Translations under genes and position numbers: made by a program
Part shown: in pieces, positions 1-6,561 of the stretch
Position numbering within the stretch: position 1 is the stretch's first letter
Layout: every line of letters starts with the position of its first letter
Notes under the pieces: generated by a model
What the model was told of the DNA's origin: nothing
What the model saw: only the letters and a program-made list of their open reading frames with translations
The model's database searches: none
Origin: Bacteroidota bacterium
GTDB taxonomy: Bacteria > Bacteroidota > Bacteroidia > Flavobacteriales_F > PHOS-HE28
Direction of reading: 5' to 3'
Assembly (NCBI GenBank): GCA_023430325.1
Contig: JAEZAU010000050.1
Coordinates: 1 to 6,645, forward strand
Length of the DNA: 6,645 nucleotides

Positions 1-796
1 GGGTAGTGGGGCGGGTTGCGTTCATGCGCCGCAAGGTGCGGGCCGAAAGCAGGATGCTTCCTTCATAAAGAAGCATCAGCGGCCCCGAAACGATCAACTG
101 GCTGATGACATCGGGCGGGGTGAGGATCGCCGCAATGATCAGGATCCCGACAAAAGCATGTTTCCGGTAGGTGCGTAACATCACCGGCTCCACGATGCCT
201 GCCTTTGTAAGGAACAGGATCAGCAGCGGCAGTTCGAAGACCAGGCCGGTCCATAGGGTCACGGAGGTCACCATGGAAATGTAGCTATCCAACGCTACTG
301 CGTTCTGGACGGTTTCGCTCACCTGGTAGCCGCCGAAGAACTGGATGCTCAAAGGCGCCAGCATGAAATAGCCGAAACTTATGCCCAAAAGGAACAAGAT
401 CGAGGCAAAACCCACTAATCCTCTGGCACTTCCGCGTTCCGATGGATGCAATCCCGGGGCGATGAAGCGCCAGATCTCCCACAGGACATATGGAAAGGCG
501 ATGATGAAGCCGGCCACGAACGAGACCAGCAGGTGGGTCATGAACTGGCCGCTCATGCTGATGTTCTGCAGGGTGAAGGGAAGCCCGTTCATACAAAGGC
601 CATCATTCATCCCTATCGATCGGCCCAGCGAACAGAATGCGCGGTATGTAATAAAGGACTCCTCTTTCGGAGCCAGCACGATGCGATCGAAGATGAAGTC
701 CTTCATCACAAAGGCTGCCACCATGCCCACGGCGATCGCCAGAGCGGACCGGACCAAGGTCCATCGGAGCTCTTCCAAGTGCTCCAAAAAGGTCAT
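1..796 (-). CDS. tatC: Sec-independent protein translocase subunit TatC (3' end cut by window edge)
   Basis: TatC is the multi-spanning inner-membrane receptor of the twin-arginine pathway, which exports folded proteins. The minus-strand frame is open for 265 codons from the ATG at 796-794 to the window edge. It begins MTFLEHLEELRWTLVRS, the family's N-terminal cytoplasmic signature. Other family landmarks follow: FPYVLWEIWRFIAPGL (about 101-116), a membrane-embedded glutamate in LVFELPLL (E188), and LTPPDVISQ (about 225-233, D229). Hydrophobic segments lie near residues 12-30, 88-107, 126-147, 174-198, 213-226 and 231-252, consistent with six TM helices. The first periplasmic loop (about 42-82) is longer than in E. 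coli TatC and carries two cysteines, which I recall as a Bacteroidota trait. An AAGGA sits almost against the ATG. The frame stays open upstream to a stop at 847-845, so a GTG at 823-821 is an alternative start adding nine residues. Family length suggests few residues are missing at the C-terminus. Confidence 0.95.
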   Translation of the reverse strand, partial: MTFLEHLEELRWTLVRSALAIAVGMVAAFVMKDFIFDRIVLAPKEESFITYRAFCSLGRSIGMNDGLCMNGLPFTLQNISMSGQFMTHLLVSFVAGFIIAFPYVLWEIWRFIAPGLHPSERGSARGLVGFASILFLLGISFGYFMLAPLSIQFFGGYQVSETVQNAVALDSYISMVTSVTLWTGLVFELPLLILFLTKAGIVEPVMLRTYRKHAFVGILIIAAILTPPDVISQLIVSGPLMLLYEGSILLSARTLRRMNATRPTT

Positions 797-1020
797 TTCC
801 TTACTCTCTGTAGGGCTGGCCACGCGCGCGGGTATCCGCCAAAGTTAGTCCGGCCTCAAGCGGAGCTTCCTGCCGTTCGCGTCAGTTATCAACCATTCCT
901 CTTTATGCAACCGCCCGCTTATAACAAACGTTAGAAAAAACGTGACGAAAGATGGCTCGCAGTTCCGCGGCTAGCTTTACATTTAAGCGTTCAAACTCGG
1001 AAGCACTCCGTACGTCGGTA

Positions 1021-3207
1021 ATGATACAAGTCGCTCTTACTCCTCGGGAAGCCCTGGAGCAGTTCTTTGGATTCAGTCAGTTCAAAGGAGAACAGGAAGC
1101 CATCGTCCAAAGCGTTCTGGACGGCAATAACACCTTCGTGATCATGCCTACGGGCGGGGGCAAGAGCCTCTGCTACCAGCTGCCGGCGCTCATGAGCGAA
1201 GGCACTGCGATCGTGGTAAGCCCGCTGATCGCCCTCATGAAGAACCAGGTGGATGCCATCCGCAGCTTCAGCTCCGAAGATGGTGTGGCCCACTTCCTCA
1301 ACAGTTCCCTCACCAGGAACGAAGCCCTGCGTGTGAGGAAGGACATCAAGGATGGCCGCACGAAGATCCTCTATGTGGCGCCCGAGTCGCTTACCAAGAA
1401 GGAGAACGTGGAATTCCTGGCCGACATCAAGATCAGCTTCTTCGCGATCGATGAGGCCCACTGCATCTCGGAATGGGGCCATGACTTCCGGCCGGAATAC
1501 CGCCGCCTGCGTACGATCTTCGATGAGATCAAGCGGGTGCCGATGATCGCCCTTACCGCCACGGCGACCGAAAAAGTTCAGGAGGACATCCTCAAGAATC
1601 TTGATATTCCCGGGGCCAATGTCTTCAAGGCCAGCTTCAACCGCCCGAACCTTTACTATGAAGTACGGCCGAAGCGCGATGTGAACCGGGAGATCACCAA
1701 GTATGTGAAGCAGAATGCCGGCCGAAGCGGCATTATCTATTGCCTCAGCAGGAAAAAGGTGGAGGAAATGGCCCAAACGCTGGTGGTGAACGGCATCAAG
1801 GCGCTTCCTTATCATGCCGGAATGGATGCCAGCCAGCGCGCTGAACATCAGGACCGATTCCTGATGGAAGATGTGGACGTGATCGTGGCCACCATTGCTT
1901 TTGGGATGGGGATCGATAAGCCCGATGTGCGCTTCGTGATCCACCACGACATTCCGAAGAGCTTGGAGAGCTACTACCAGGAGACCGGCCGCGGCGGTCG
2001 TGATGGTGGCGAAGGCAACTGCGTGGCCTTCTACAGTTATAAGGACATCGAGAAGCTGGAGAAGTTCCTTCAAGGCAAACCGGTCGCGGAACAGGAGATC
2101 GGCAAGCAGCTCCTGCAGGATACGGTGAGCTATGCCGAGACCAGCATGTGTCGCCGGAAATTCCTGCTGCATTATTTCGGAGAAGAACTTGACGGCGAGA
2201 ATTGCGGATTCTGCGACAACTGCCGCAATCCGCAGGAGACCTTCAACGCCAAGGAGGATCTCGAACTGTTGTTGGAAGCCGTGCTGGAAAGCAAGGAACG
2301 CCACCGCGCCAAATTCATCTGCGATCTGCTCACAGGCACCGAGAGCTCGGAGATCAAGACCTATAAAGGCGATTCGTTGGAGAGCTACGGCAAAGGCCGT
2401 GAAAAGAACATCCAACATTGGATGGCGATCCTCCGCCAGGCCATTGTTCACGGCTTCCTGCACAAGGACATCGAGACCTACGGCAACCTCAGCCTCACCG
2501 ATCAAGGCAAGAAATTCCTGAATAAGCCGTGGGACATCGACTTCGTGAAGGAGCGCGATTACAGCGATGATGACGGCGGTGATGATGACTTCACCAGTAG
2601 CCAACGTGGCGGTGCAGCGGACGAACGGCTGATGAAGATGCTCCGCGATCTGCGCCAGCAGGTGGCCAAAAAGCACAATCTGCCTCCTTATGTCATCTTC
2701 CAGGACCCGTCGTTGGAGGAAATGACCGTGCGCTATCCGGTGAGCATCGATGAGTTGACGCAGGTCTCTGGTGTCGGCCCCGGGAAAGCCCAGAAGTTCG
2801 GCAAGCCGTTCATCGAGATGATCGCCGAATACGTGGAAGAGAACGAGATCGAACGCGCCGAGGAAGTGGTGGTGCGATCGGTGGTGAACAAGAGCGTGAA
2901 CAAGGTGCAGATCATCCAGAACATCGACAAGCGCCTGCCGCTGGATGCGATCGCCAAGGCCAAAGGCATGTCGCTGAACGATCTGCTCACCGAAATGGAA
3001 AGCATTGTGCTCAGCGGCACCCGCCTGGACATCAGCTATCACCTCAACGACATCATGGAAGAGGACGTGCAGGAGGAGATCATGGACTACTTCCGTGGTG
3101 CCGATACCGACAGCATCGAATCAGCCCACCAGGAATTCGACGGAGACTTCAGCGAGGAAGAACTCCGCATGATGCGCATCAAGTTTCTGAGCGAGGTAGC
3201 GAACTAG
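1021..3207 (+). CDS. recQ: ATP-dependent DNA helicase RecQ
   Basis: RecQ is a 3'-5' superfamily 2 DNA helicase acting in recombination and replication-fork repair. From the ATG at 1021 the protein is 728 residues. Visible motifs are Walker A TGGGKS (44-49), DEAH (144-147) followed by CISEWGHDFRPEY, motif III ALTATAT (177-183), the FGMGIDKPDVRFVIH region (294-308) and motif VI QETGRGGRDG (320-329). The zinc-binding cysteines are C377, C395, C398 and C401. An RQC winged-helix region (about 410-505) is followed by a very acidic linker (514-523), an HRDC domain (about 533-610) and a further C-terminal helical, HTH-like region (about 625-728) common in Bacteroidota RecQ. The frame is open upstream to an ATG at 952, but those 23 residues are serine-rich and unlike RecQ, while MIQVALTPREALEQFFGF fits the family start. 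No clear Shine-Dalgarno precedes 1021. A strong terminator follows the stop, so it is probably monocistronic. Confidence 0.96.
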   Translation: MIQVALTPREALEQFFGFSQFKGEQEAIVQSVLDGNNTFVIMPTGGGKSLCYQLPALMSEGTAIVVSPLIALMKNQVDAIRSFSSEDGVAHFLNSSLTRNEALRVRKDIKDGRTKILYVAPESLTKKENVEFLADIKISFFAIDEAHCISEWGHDFRPEYRRLRTIFDEIKRVPMIALTATATEKVQEDILKNLDIPGANVFKASFNRPNLYYEVRPKRDVNREITKYVKQNAGRSGIIYCLSRKKVEEMAQTLVVNGIKALPYHAGMDASQRAEHQDRFLMEDVDVIVATIAFGMGIDKPDVRFVIHHDIPKSLESYYQETGRGGRDGGEGNCVAFYSYKDIEKLEKFLQGKPVAEQEIGKQLLQDTVSYAETSMCRRKFLLHYFGEELDGENCGFCDNCRNPQETFNAKEDLELLLEAVLESKERHRAKFICDLLTGTESSEIKTYKGDSLESYGKGREKNIQHWMAILRQAIVHGFLHKDIETYGNLSLTDQGKKFLNKPWDIDFVKERDYSDDDGGDDDFTSSQRGGAADERLMKMLRDLRQQVAKKHNLPPYVIFQDPSLEEMTVRYPVSIDELTQVSGVGPGKAQKFGKPFIEMIAEYVEENEIERAEEVVVRSVVNKSVNKVQIIQNIDKRLPLDAIAKAKGMSLNDLLTEMESIVLSGTRLDISYHLNDIMEEDVQEEIMDYFRGADTDSIESAHQEFDGDFSEEELRMMRIKFLSEVAN

Positions 3208-3213
3208 GATGTC

Positions 3214-3235
3214 ATTCCGGGCTTTGACCCGGGAT
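3214..3235. repeat. Short intergenic hairpin just after recQ
   Basis: ATTCCGGG (3214-3221) and CCCGGGAT (3228-3235) form an 8-bp stem with one G-T pair around a six-base loop, ctttga. It starts seven bases after the recQ stop codon and has no T-run, so it does not look like a terminator itself. The wording resembles short palindromes dispersed between genes in many bacteria. That is from memory and only a genome-wide search would show that it is repeated here. Confidence 0.5.
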
Positions 3236-3247
3236 CGCGAGAATGCG

Positions 3248-3277
3248 AAAGCCCCGGTGATCCGGGGCTTTTTATTT
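3248..3277 (+). terminator. Rho-independent terminator of recQ
   Basis: AAAGCCCCGG (3248-3257) and CCGGGGCTTT (3262-3271) make a perfect 10-bp stem closed by the tetraloop TGAT, followed by more T residues (TTATTT). The GC-rich core, small loop and T-tract are those of a strong intrinsic terminator, 41 bases after the recQ stop. The A-run on the 5' side could let it work on the other strand too, but no convergent gene ends here. Confidence 0.9.
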
Positions 3278-3298
3278 GCTCCACTGTGTTGATGCTCT

Positions 3299-3395
3299 GG
3301 GCGTGCCCCGGCTCAAAAGCAGCCGGGTCGCGCTATCTGCTGTACACCTCGCTGCGCTGCGGGGTGCCGCTCCTATCGCTCACGCGGGCTTCGCG
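3299..3395. repeat. Structured intergenic repeat (multi-hairpin, REP-like)
   Basis: A GC-rich noncoding block with nested symmetry. GCGTG (3301-3305) pairs with CACGC (3381-3385) as an outer stem. Inside are a perfect 7-bp hairpin, CCCGGCT (3307-3313) with AGCCGGG (3321-3327), and an 8-bp hairpin with one G-T pair, CACCTCGC (3345-3352) with GCGGGGTG (3359-3366). A small CGCG/CGCG hairpin with loop ggctt (3383-3395) overlaps the right end. The order GGGCGTG...GGGTCGCGCTATC...GGTGCCGCTCCTATCGCTCACGC resembles a dispersed intergenic repeat I remember from Flavobacteria-group genomes. That likeness is recall, not a search. There is no ORF and no tRNA signature. It ends about 40 bases before the next gene's start. 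Confidence 0.55.
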
Positions 3396-3424
3396 TTGTT
3401 GCCGTAGGTTCAGTACTTTCGACC

Positions 3425-3430
3425 GGAGGA
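3425..3430 (+). promoter_or_regulatory. Shine-Dalgarno site of the delta-60-repeat gene
   Basis: GGAGGA lies seven bases before the ATG at 3438. It is a good match to the 16S anti-Shine-Dalgarno sequence and fixes the start, in agreement with the signal peptide that begins there. The other genes of the window have weak or no such sites, as is usual in Bacteroidota. Confidence 0.7.
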
Positions 3431-3437
3431 TCACTTC

Positions 3438-4316
3438 ATGTTTGCCCGAAAGACGATAAGATCATGGGTGTTCGCGGTGATCGCAATATTGCCGCTGATC
3501 AGTAGGGCGCAACAACCTTTCGATCTGGACACGACTTTCCGCACCGTGATCCCCTCCTGGTATGTGAATTCGATCATTCCATTGGAAGACGGCTCATTGA
3601 TCCTCTCAGGTGAGGCTCGATTTCCTGGTGATCCTGTGGGAAGTTTCAGGAATTTGGCAAAGCTGGATCATTCGGGTCAACTCGACCCGCTATACCCGGA
3701 GTGGACACCTGGTGGAGGAAAACTGGTGCGATGGGAAGATCGGTTCAATATGGGAGGTCACAATGTTCAGCGCATCTTGATGAATGGATCGCCGGACCCA
3801 TCCTTCATCCTCATGAACTACGGCCCTTATTTCTCCTCCTTCCAAGGAGGCGATTACCATGTGTACCCGGATGGGCGGGTGCTCATGAGCGGCCTCCATT
3901 TCCTATCAGATACCGTCAGGGGTTATACCGGTGCACATTGCCTGATATGGTTCAGCAACGAGGGTTATTTGGATACCACCGCCCACCACCGGACATGCTT
4001 AGGAAGCCTGGATTTTTTTCAGCAGTTGCCCGATGGAAAGTTCATTGGTTCAGGTAGTACCAGTATATGGGATGGTCAGCCCGCCAGCAATATCGTTCGG
4101 GTTTATGCCGATGGTGCTTTGGACACGACCTTCCAAACCCATGTCTGGTGGGGCCAAGCCTATGGTTTTTTAGGCTTGGAGGATGGTAGGGTGTATGCGG
4201 TGGGGCAATTCCAGATCGAAGGTTTGGCTGATACGCTACAATTCGTCCGCTTCATGCCAGATGGTTCCTTGGATCCCGCTTCAACAATACGATCGATTTC
4301 GGGATCACCGAGATGA
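3438..4316 (+). CDS. Secreted delta-60-repeat protein, N-terminal part of a frameshifted gene
   Basis: This 292-codon frame is the 5' part of a gene that in full would span 3438-4903 and encode about 488 residues. It opens with a Sec signal peptide: KTIR, a hydrophobic core (about 9-22) and likely cleavage after SRA (residue 24). The mature part carries repeats of the delta-60 type, a beta-propeller-like unit with the signature DG-x-LD-x-x-F. These are HSGQLDPLY (78-86), NGSPDPSF (116-123), NEGYLDTT (174-181), ADGALDTTF (224-232) and PDGSLDPA (274-281), alternating with 'DGrvl.sG' strands such as EDGSLILSG (50-58) and PDGRVLMSG (144-152). After residue 281 the frame leaves the family pattern and stops 11 codons later, while the correct continuation lies in the next frame. 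The product should be exported and then released or anchored by T9SS. Its ligand and exact function are unknown. A good Shine-Dalgarno supports the start. Confidence 0.85.
   Translation: MFARKTIRSWVFAVIAILPLISRAQQPFDLDTTFRTVIPSWYVNSIIPLEDGSLILSGEARFPGDPVGSFRNLAKLDHSGQLDPLYPEWTPGGGKLVRWEDRFNMGGHNVQRILMNGSPDPSFILMNYGPYFSSFQGGDYHVYPDGRVLMSGLHFLSDTVRGYTGAHCLIWFSNEGYLDTTAHHRTCLGSLDFFQQLPDGKFIGSGSTSIWDGQPASNIVRVYADGALDTTFQTHVWWGQAYGFLGLEDGRVYAVGQFQIEGLADTLQFVRFMPDGSLDPASTIRSISGSPR
4278..4283 (+). other. Apparent one-base deletion (frameshift) in the secreted protein gene
   Basis: The upstream frame reads ...PDGSLDPA then STIRSISGSPR and a stop. Starting one base earlier, at 4280, the downstream frame reads FNNTIDFGITE and runs directly into the ATG at 4313. 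Joining them gives DGSLDPAFNNTIDFG, a textbook delta-60 repeat. Adding a single T to the GCTTCAAC context (GCT TTC AAC) restores one continuous frame. The sequence is not a canonical X XXY YYZ slippery heptamer, so programmed frameshifting is unlikely. A real mutation or a sequencing or assembly error in a T-run is more likely. Confidence 0.8.
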
Positions 4317-4903
4317 ATACTCAGCCATGGGGTGGTCTGGTAAGAAAGATCTATCTCATTGATCCGGATCGATTGATCGTCACAGGTTCATTCGAGGAAG
4401 TAGATGGGCAGATTCGCCGCTGCATCGCCATGGTGGATACAAATGGCTATTTGATCAATGATCAGTTCACCAATGCGGGTTCAGGGAATTTTGCCTATCA
4501 GGGTACTTGGGGAAGTACGATCATGGGTTTCACTACTGCGCCCGATGGGAGCTATTACGTTTGGGGTGGCTACCACGGCTACGATGATGGCACCACCAAT
4601 GATCCGCAGCAGCGCTTTATCAGCAGATTGTATGGGCCGAATGTCGGCGTGAACGAGAAAGAAGAAAGGTCCCCGATCAAGATCTTCCCAAATCCTAGTG
4701 AGAACGAGATCACGATCGATCTTAACATGACTGCAGCGGCAAGTAAAGTGCGGGTCTATTCGCAAATCGGTGAGCTGGTCTTGGAGAGATCAGTGAAGGA
4801 ACTACCGATCAAGCTCAACACACGAAAGCTCAGTCCGGGCCTGTATTCCATCCAGATCGAAACTGATGAACATCGGCACGCAGTGAAATGGGTGAAGGAG
4901 TGA
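4313..4903 (+). CDS. T9SS type A sorting-domain protein, C-terminal part of the frameshifted gene
   Basis: This 196-codon frame is most likely the 3' part of the gene starting at 3438, not a separate gene. Its ATG overlaps the upstream stop (ATGA at 4313-4316), has no signal peptide behind it, and falls inside a delta-60 repeat. Residues 1-110 continue the repeats (LIDPDRLIVTGSF, DTNGYLINDQF, APDGSYYVWGGY). Residues 122-196 form a type A sorting domain: IKIFPNPSENEITIDL, then VRVYSQIGELVLE, then LNTRKLSPGLYSIQIET and a basic end, HAVKWVKE. This domain directs Sec-exported cargo to the Bacteroidota type IX secretion machinery in the outer membrane, where it is normally cleaved off. If the frameshift is real, this fragment would be made only by reinitiation and would stay in the cytoplasm without a signal peptide. 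The domain call is firm; independent function is doubtful. Confidence 0.85.
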   Translation: MNTQPWGGLVRKIYLIDPDRLIVTGSFEEVDGQIRRCIAMVDTNGYLINDQFTNAGSGNFAYQGTWGSTIMGFTTAPDGSYYVWGGYHGYDDGTTNDPQQRFISRLYGPNVGVNEKEERSPIKIFPNPSENEITIDLNMTAAASKVRVYSQIGELVLERSVKELPIKLNTRKLSPGLYSIQIETDEHRHAVKWVKE

Positions 4904-4938
4904 TAGGGTCGCTAGCGGTGCGATCGATGGATCTGTTT

Positions 4939-6150
4939 CTAGACCCCCAACTCCCGCACCGCCCCCCAGGCCATCAACCCAGCGCCGATCTCCAGCGCCC
5001 GCTCATCGATATCGAACTCCGATCGGTGCAGGCCTGATGTTGATCCGGCAACGGACGGGCTTCCCGTTCCAAGGCGATAGAAGCATCCGGGCATGCGATG
5101 CGTGTAATGCGCGAAGTCCTCTGCGCCCATCCGGATGTCCATCTCCACCACTTTATCCGCTCCGAGATATTCGATCGCTGCCGTACGCATGCCGTCGGTC
5201 AGCGCATGATCATTCTTCAACACCGGTGATCCCTTCACGATCCTGAATTCAACTTCACCACCCATCGATCGAGCGATCTCATCGGCTTTTGAGGGCAAAG
5301 CATGATGCAACTTCGTTCGGGTGTTTTCATCAAAAGTGCGCAGCGTGCCATCGATCGAAACCACATCAGGAACGATGTTCGTGACGCCGTTCGCGATCAC
5401 TTTGCCGAAGCTCATGATCATTGGCCGATCTGTTGGTGAGATCCGATCGGCTTCCGCATACAAGGCAGGAAGCAATTTCGCAGTGATCATGATCGGATCG
5501 ATGAGCTTTTTCCGGTTCGCGGCGTGCCCACCTTTGCCCTTCACAGTTAGATAGAGTTCATCCGCAGCAGCCATGAACGGCCCGGCCCGGAAACCTACTT
5601 TTCCATATTCCAATTCCGGCGTTACATGCTGGCCAAGGATCCCGATCGGTCTTGGATCATCGAACACACCCTCGTCCAGCAACAACTTCGCGCCACCGGG
5701 CTCCTTCTCTTCTCCCGGCTGGAAGACCAGCATCACGGTGCCAGCCCAATGTTTCCGCAAGTGATGCAACGCAATACCGGCACCGAGTACCATGGCTGTA
5801 TGCGCATCATGTCCGCAGGCATGCATTACACCGGCATTGCATGATCGATATTCACGCCCATCGATCTCCTGGATCGGCAGCGCGTCAGTATCCGCACGCA
5901 ACGCAAAGCATCGATCGGAACTTCCGGCTTCGCCACGAACAAAAGCGATCACACCCGTGCCTTCTTCATTTCCTGGAAGTTTTCCCACGCCCGTGCGATG
6001 TTCGATCCCTGCTTCAAGCAGAACATTAGCGATGACCGCGGCGGTGTTCTTTTCCTGGAACGATAATTCCGGATGCATGTGCAAATAACGGCGCCATTGC
6101 ACCATGCGTTCCTGCAAGGCAGCAACTTCCGCTTTGATCCGTTCGATCAC
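4939..6150 (-). CDS. M20D-family metal-dependent amidohydrolase (N-acyl-amino-acid / IAA-conjugate hydrolase type)
   Basis: The 403-residue product matches the M20D peptidase/amidohydrolase family, cytoplasmic enzymes that use two metal ions to hydrolyse amide bonds of N-acylated or aryl-conjugated amino acids. It has the opening RRYLHMHPELSFQE (20-33), RADTDALPIQE (85-95), MHACGHDAHT (109-118, ligands C112 and H114), QPGEE (144-148, catalytic and ligand glutamates), GQHV (173-176, H175) and, near the end, MGAEDF (341-346) and GLHR (373-376, H375). GKGGHAA (205-211) marks the inserted dimerisation domain. All expected metal ligands are present and the length is normal for the family. There is no signal peptide. 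The start is GTG at 6150-6148, which keeps the usual N-terminal helix and overlaps the stop of the TauE-like gene by four bases. The family includes hippurate, IAA-amino-acid and N-acetyl-amino-acid hydrolases, and sequence motifs do not tell which substrate is used. Confidence 0.93.
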   Translation of the reverse strand: MIERIKAEVAALQERMVQWRRYLHMHPELSFQEKNTAAVIANVLLEAGIEHRTGVGKLPGNEEGTGVIAFVRGEAGSSDRCFALRADTDALPIQEIDGREYRSCNAGVMHACGHDAHTAMVLGAGIALHHLRKHWAGTVMLVFQPGEEKEPGGAKLLLDEGVFDDPRPIGILGQHVTPELEYGKVGFRAGPFMAAADELYLTVKGKGGHAANRKKLIDPIMITAKLLPALYAEADRISPTDRPMIMSFGKVIANGVTNIVPDVVSIDGTLRTFDENTRTKLHHALPSKADEIARSMGGEVEFRIVKGSPVLKNDHALTDGMRTAAIEYLGADKVVEMDIRMGAEDFAHYTHRMPGCFYRLGTGSPSVAGSTSGLHRSEFDIDERALEIGAGLMAWGAVRELGV

Positions 6151-6527
6151 TTTTCAAAGATGAGCTTCAGCGCTGCAACCAACATCACCACGCCGAAGAT
6201 CTTCTTCACCGTATCGGCGGGAAGGGCCAGTGCCCATTTGCTTCCGAAGTATCCACCGATCACAAAGGCCACCGCAATGATGGCCACGATCTTGATGTCG
6301 ATCATTCCGGCCTTGTAATAATTGCGGGCTGCCAGGAAGACCACCGGCAGGATCAATACGCCGAGGCTGGTGCCTTGTGCTTGGTGTTGCGAATAGCCAA
6401 GCAGCCAGATCAGCGCAGGCACCATCACCAGGCCGCCACCGATGCCTACGAAGCCGCTCAGGATGCCGGCCATCAGGCCGACGATCATCAATTGTACGAT
6501 CTGCATGTTCGCGCGTCTAGAAGACAT
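6147..6527 (-). CDS. Half-size TauE/SafE-family membrane protein (putative anion exporter)
   Basis: This is a small, very hydrophobic protein of 126 residues. It has the TauE/SafE hallmark GFVGIGGGLVMVPAL (25-39), then QGTSLGVLILPV (51-62), and a glycine-rich helix GGYFGSKWALAL (91-102). Likely membrane segments are about 10-28, 32-45, 53-67, 78-96 and 107-123. TauE/SafE proteins are transporters linked to sulfite, sulfonate or other organic-anion movement. Full-length members are about 250 residues with two related halves, so this one is a single half and would have to work as an oligomer. It looks complete, not truncated, because it ends cleanly in GTGA, overlapping the next gene. Start choice is open: ATG at 6527, or ATG at 6506, which drops seven polar residues (MSSRRAN). 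Neither has a clear Shine-Dalgarno. The substrate is unknown, and a link with the downstream amidohydrolase is inferred only from the overlap. Confidence 0.88.
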   Translation of the reverse strand: MSSRRANMQIVQLMIVGLMAGILSGFVGIGGGLVMVPALIWLLGYSQHQAQGTSLGVLILPVVFLAARNYYKAGMIDIKIVAIIAVAFVIGGYFGSKWALALPADTVKKIFGVVMLVAALKLIFEK

Positions 6528-6561
6528 CTCAAAAATACTTTTGGTAAGCGAGCGCGAGGGA

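Noticed and set aside
381..934. Plus-strand ORFs of 155 and 162 codons
   Set aside because: Both lie mostly antisense to tatC, whose reading frame is unmistakable, and their translations have no domain features.
952..1020. N-terminal extension of RecQ from the ATG at 952
   Set aside because: The 23 added residues do not resemble RecQ, and the family N-terminus begins at the ATG at 1021.
797..1020. Possible divergent promoters between tatC and recQ
   Set aside because: I looked for the Bacteroidota TTTG / TAnnTTTG pair and for sigma70-like boxes. Only partial matches were seen (for example AACGTTTG on the minus strand near 924-931) with no well-spaced upstream element.
991..3042. A 683-codon open frame on the strand opposite recQ
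   Set aside because: It is fully antisense to a clear RecQ gene. Its translation is rich in His, Leu and Ala, as expected from reading Asp/Glu/Lys-rich GC-biased codons backwards, and shows no recognisable domain.
3395..3421. Promoter-like TACTTTCG with GTTG upstream of the delta-60-repeat gene
   Set aside because: Spacing is about 15 instead of about 19 bases, the box has a mismatch, and transcription would begin inside the Shine-Dalgarno site.
4280..4316. Programmed -1 frameshift joining the two parts of the secreted protein
   Set aside because: There is no slippery heptamer at the junction, and this family is not known to use recoding. A deletion or sequencing error is simpler.
4906..4946. 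GGGTC...GACCC inverted repeat between the convergent genes as a bidirectional terminator
   Set aside because: The stem is only 5 bp, the loop is over 30 bases, there is no T-tract, and it runs into the amidohydrolase stop codon.
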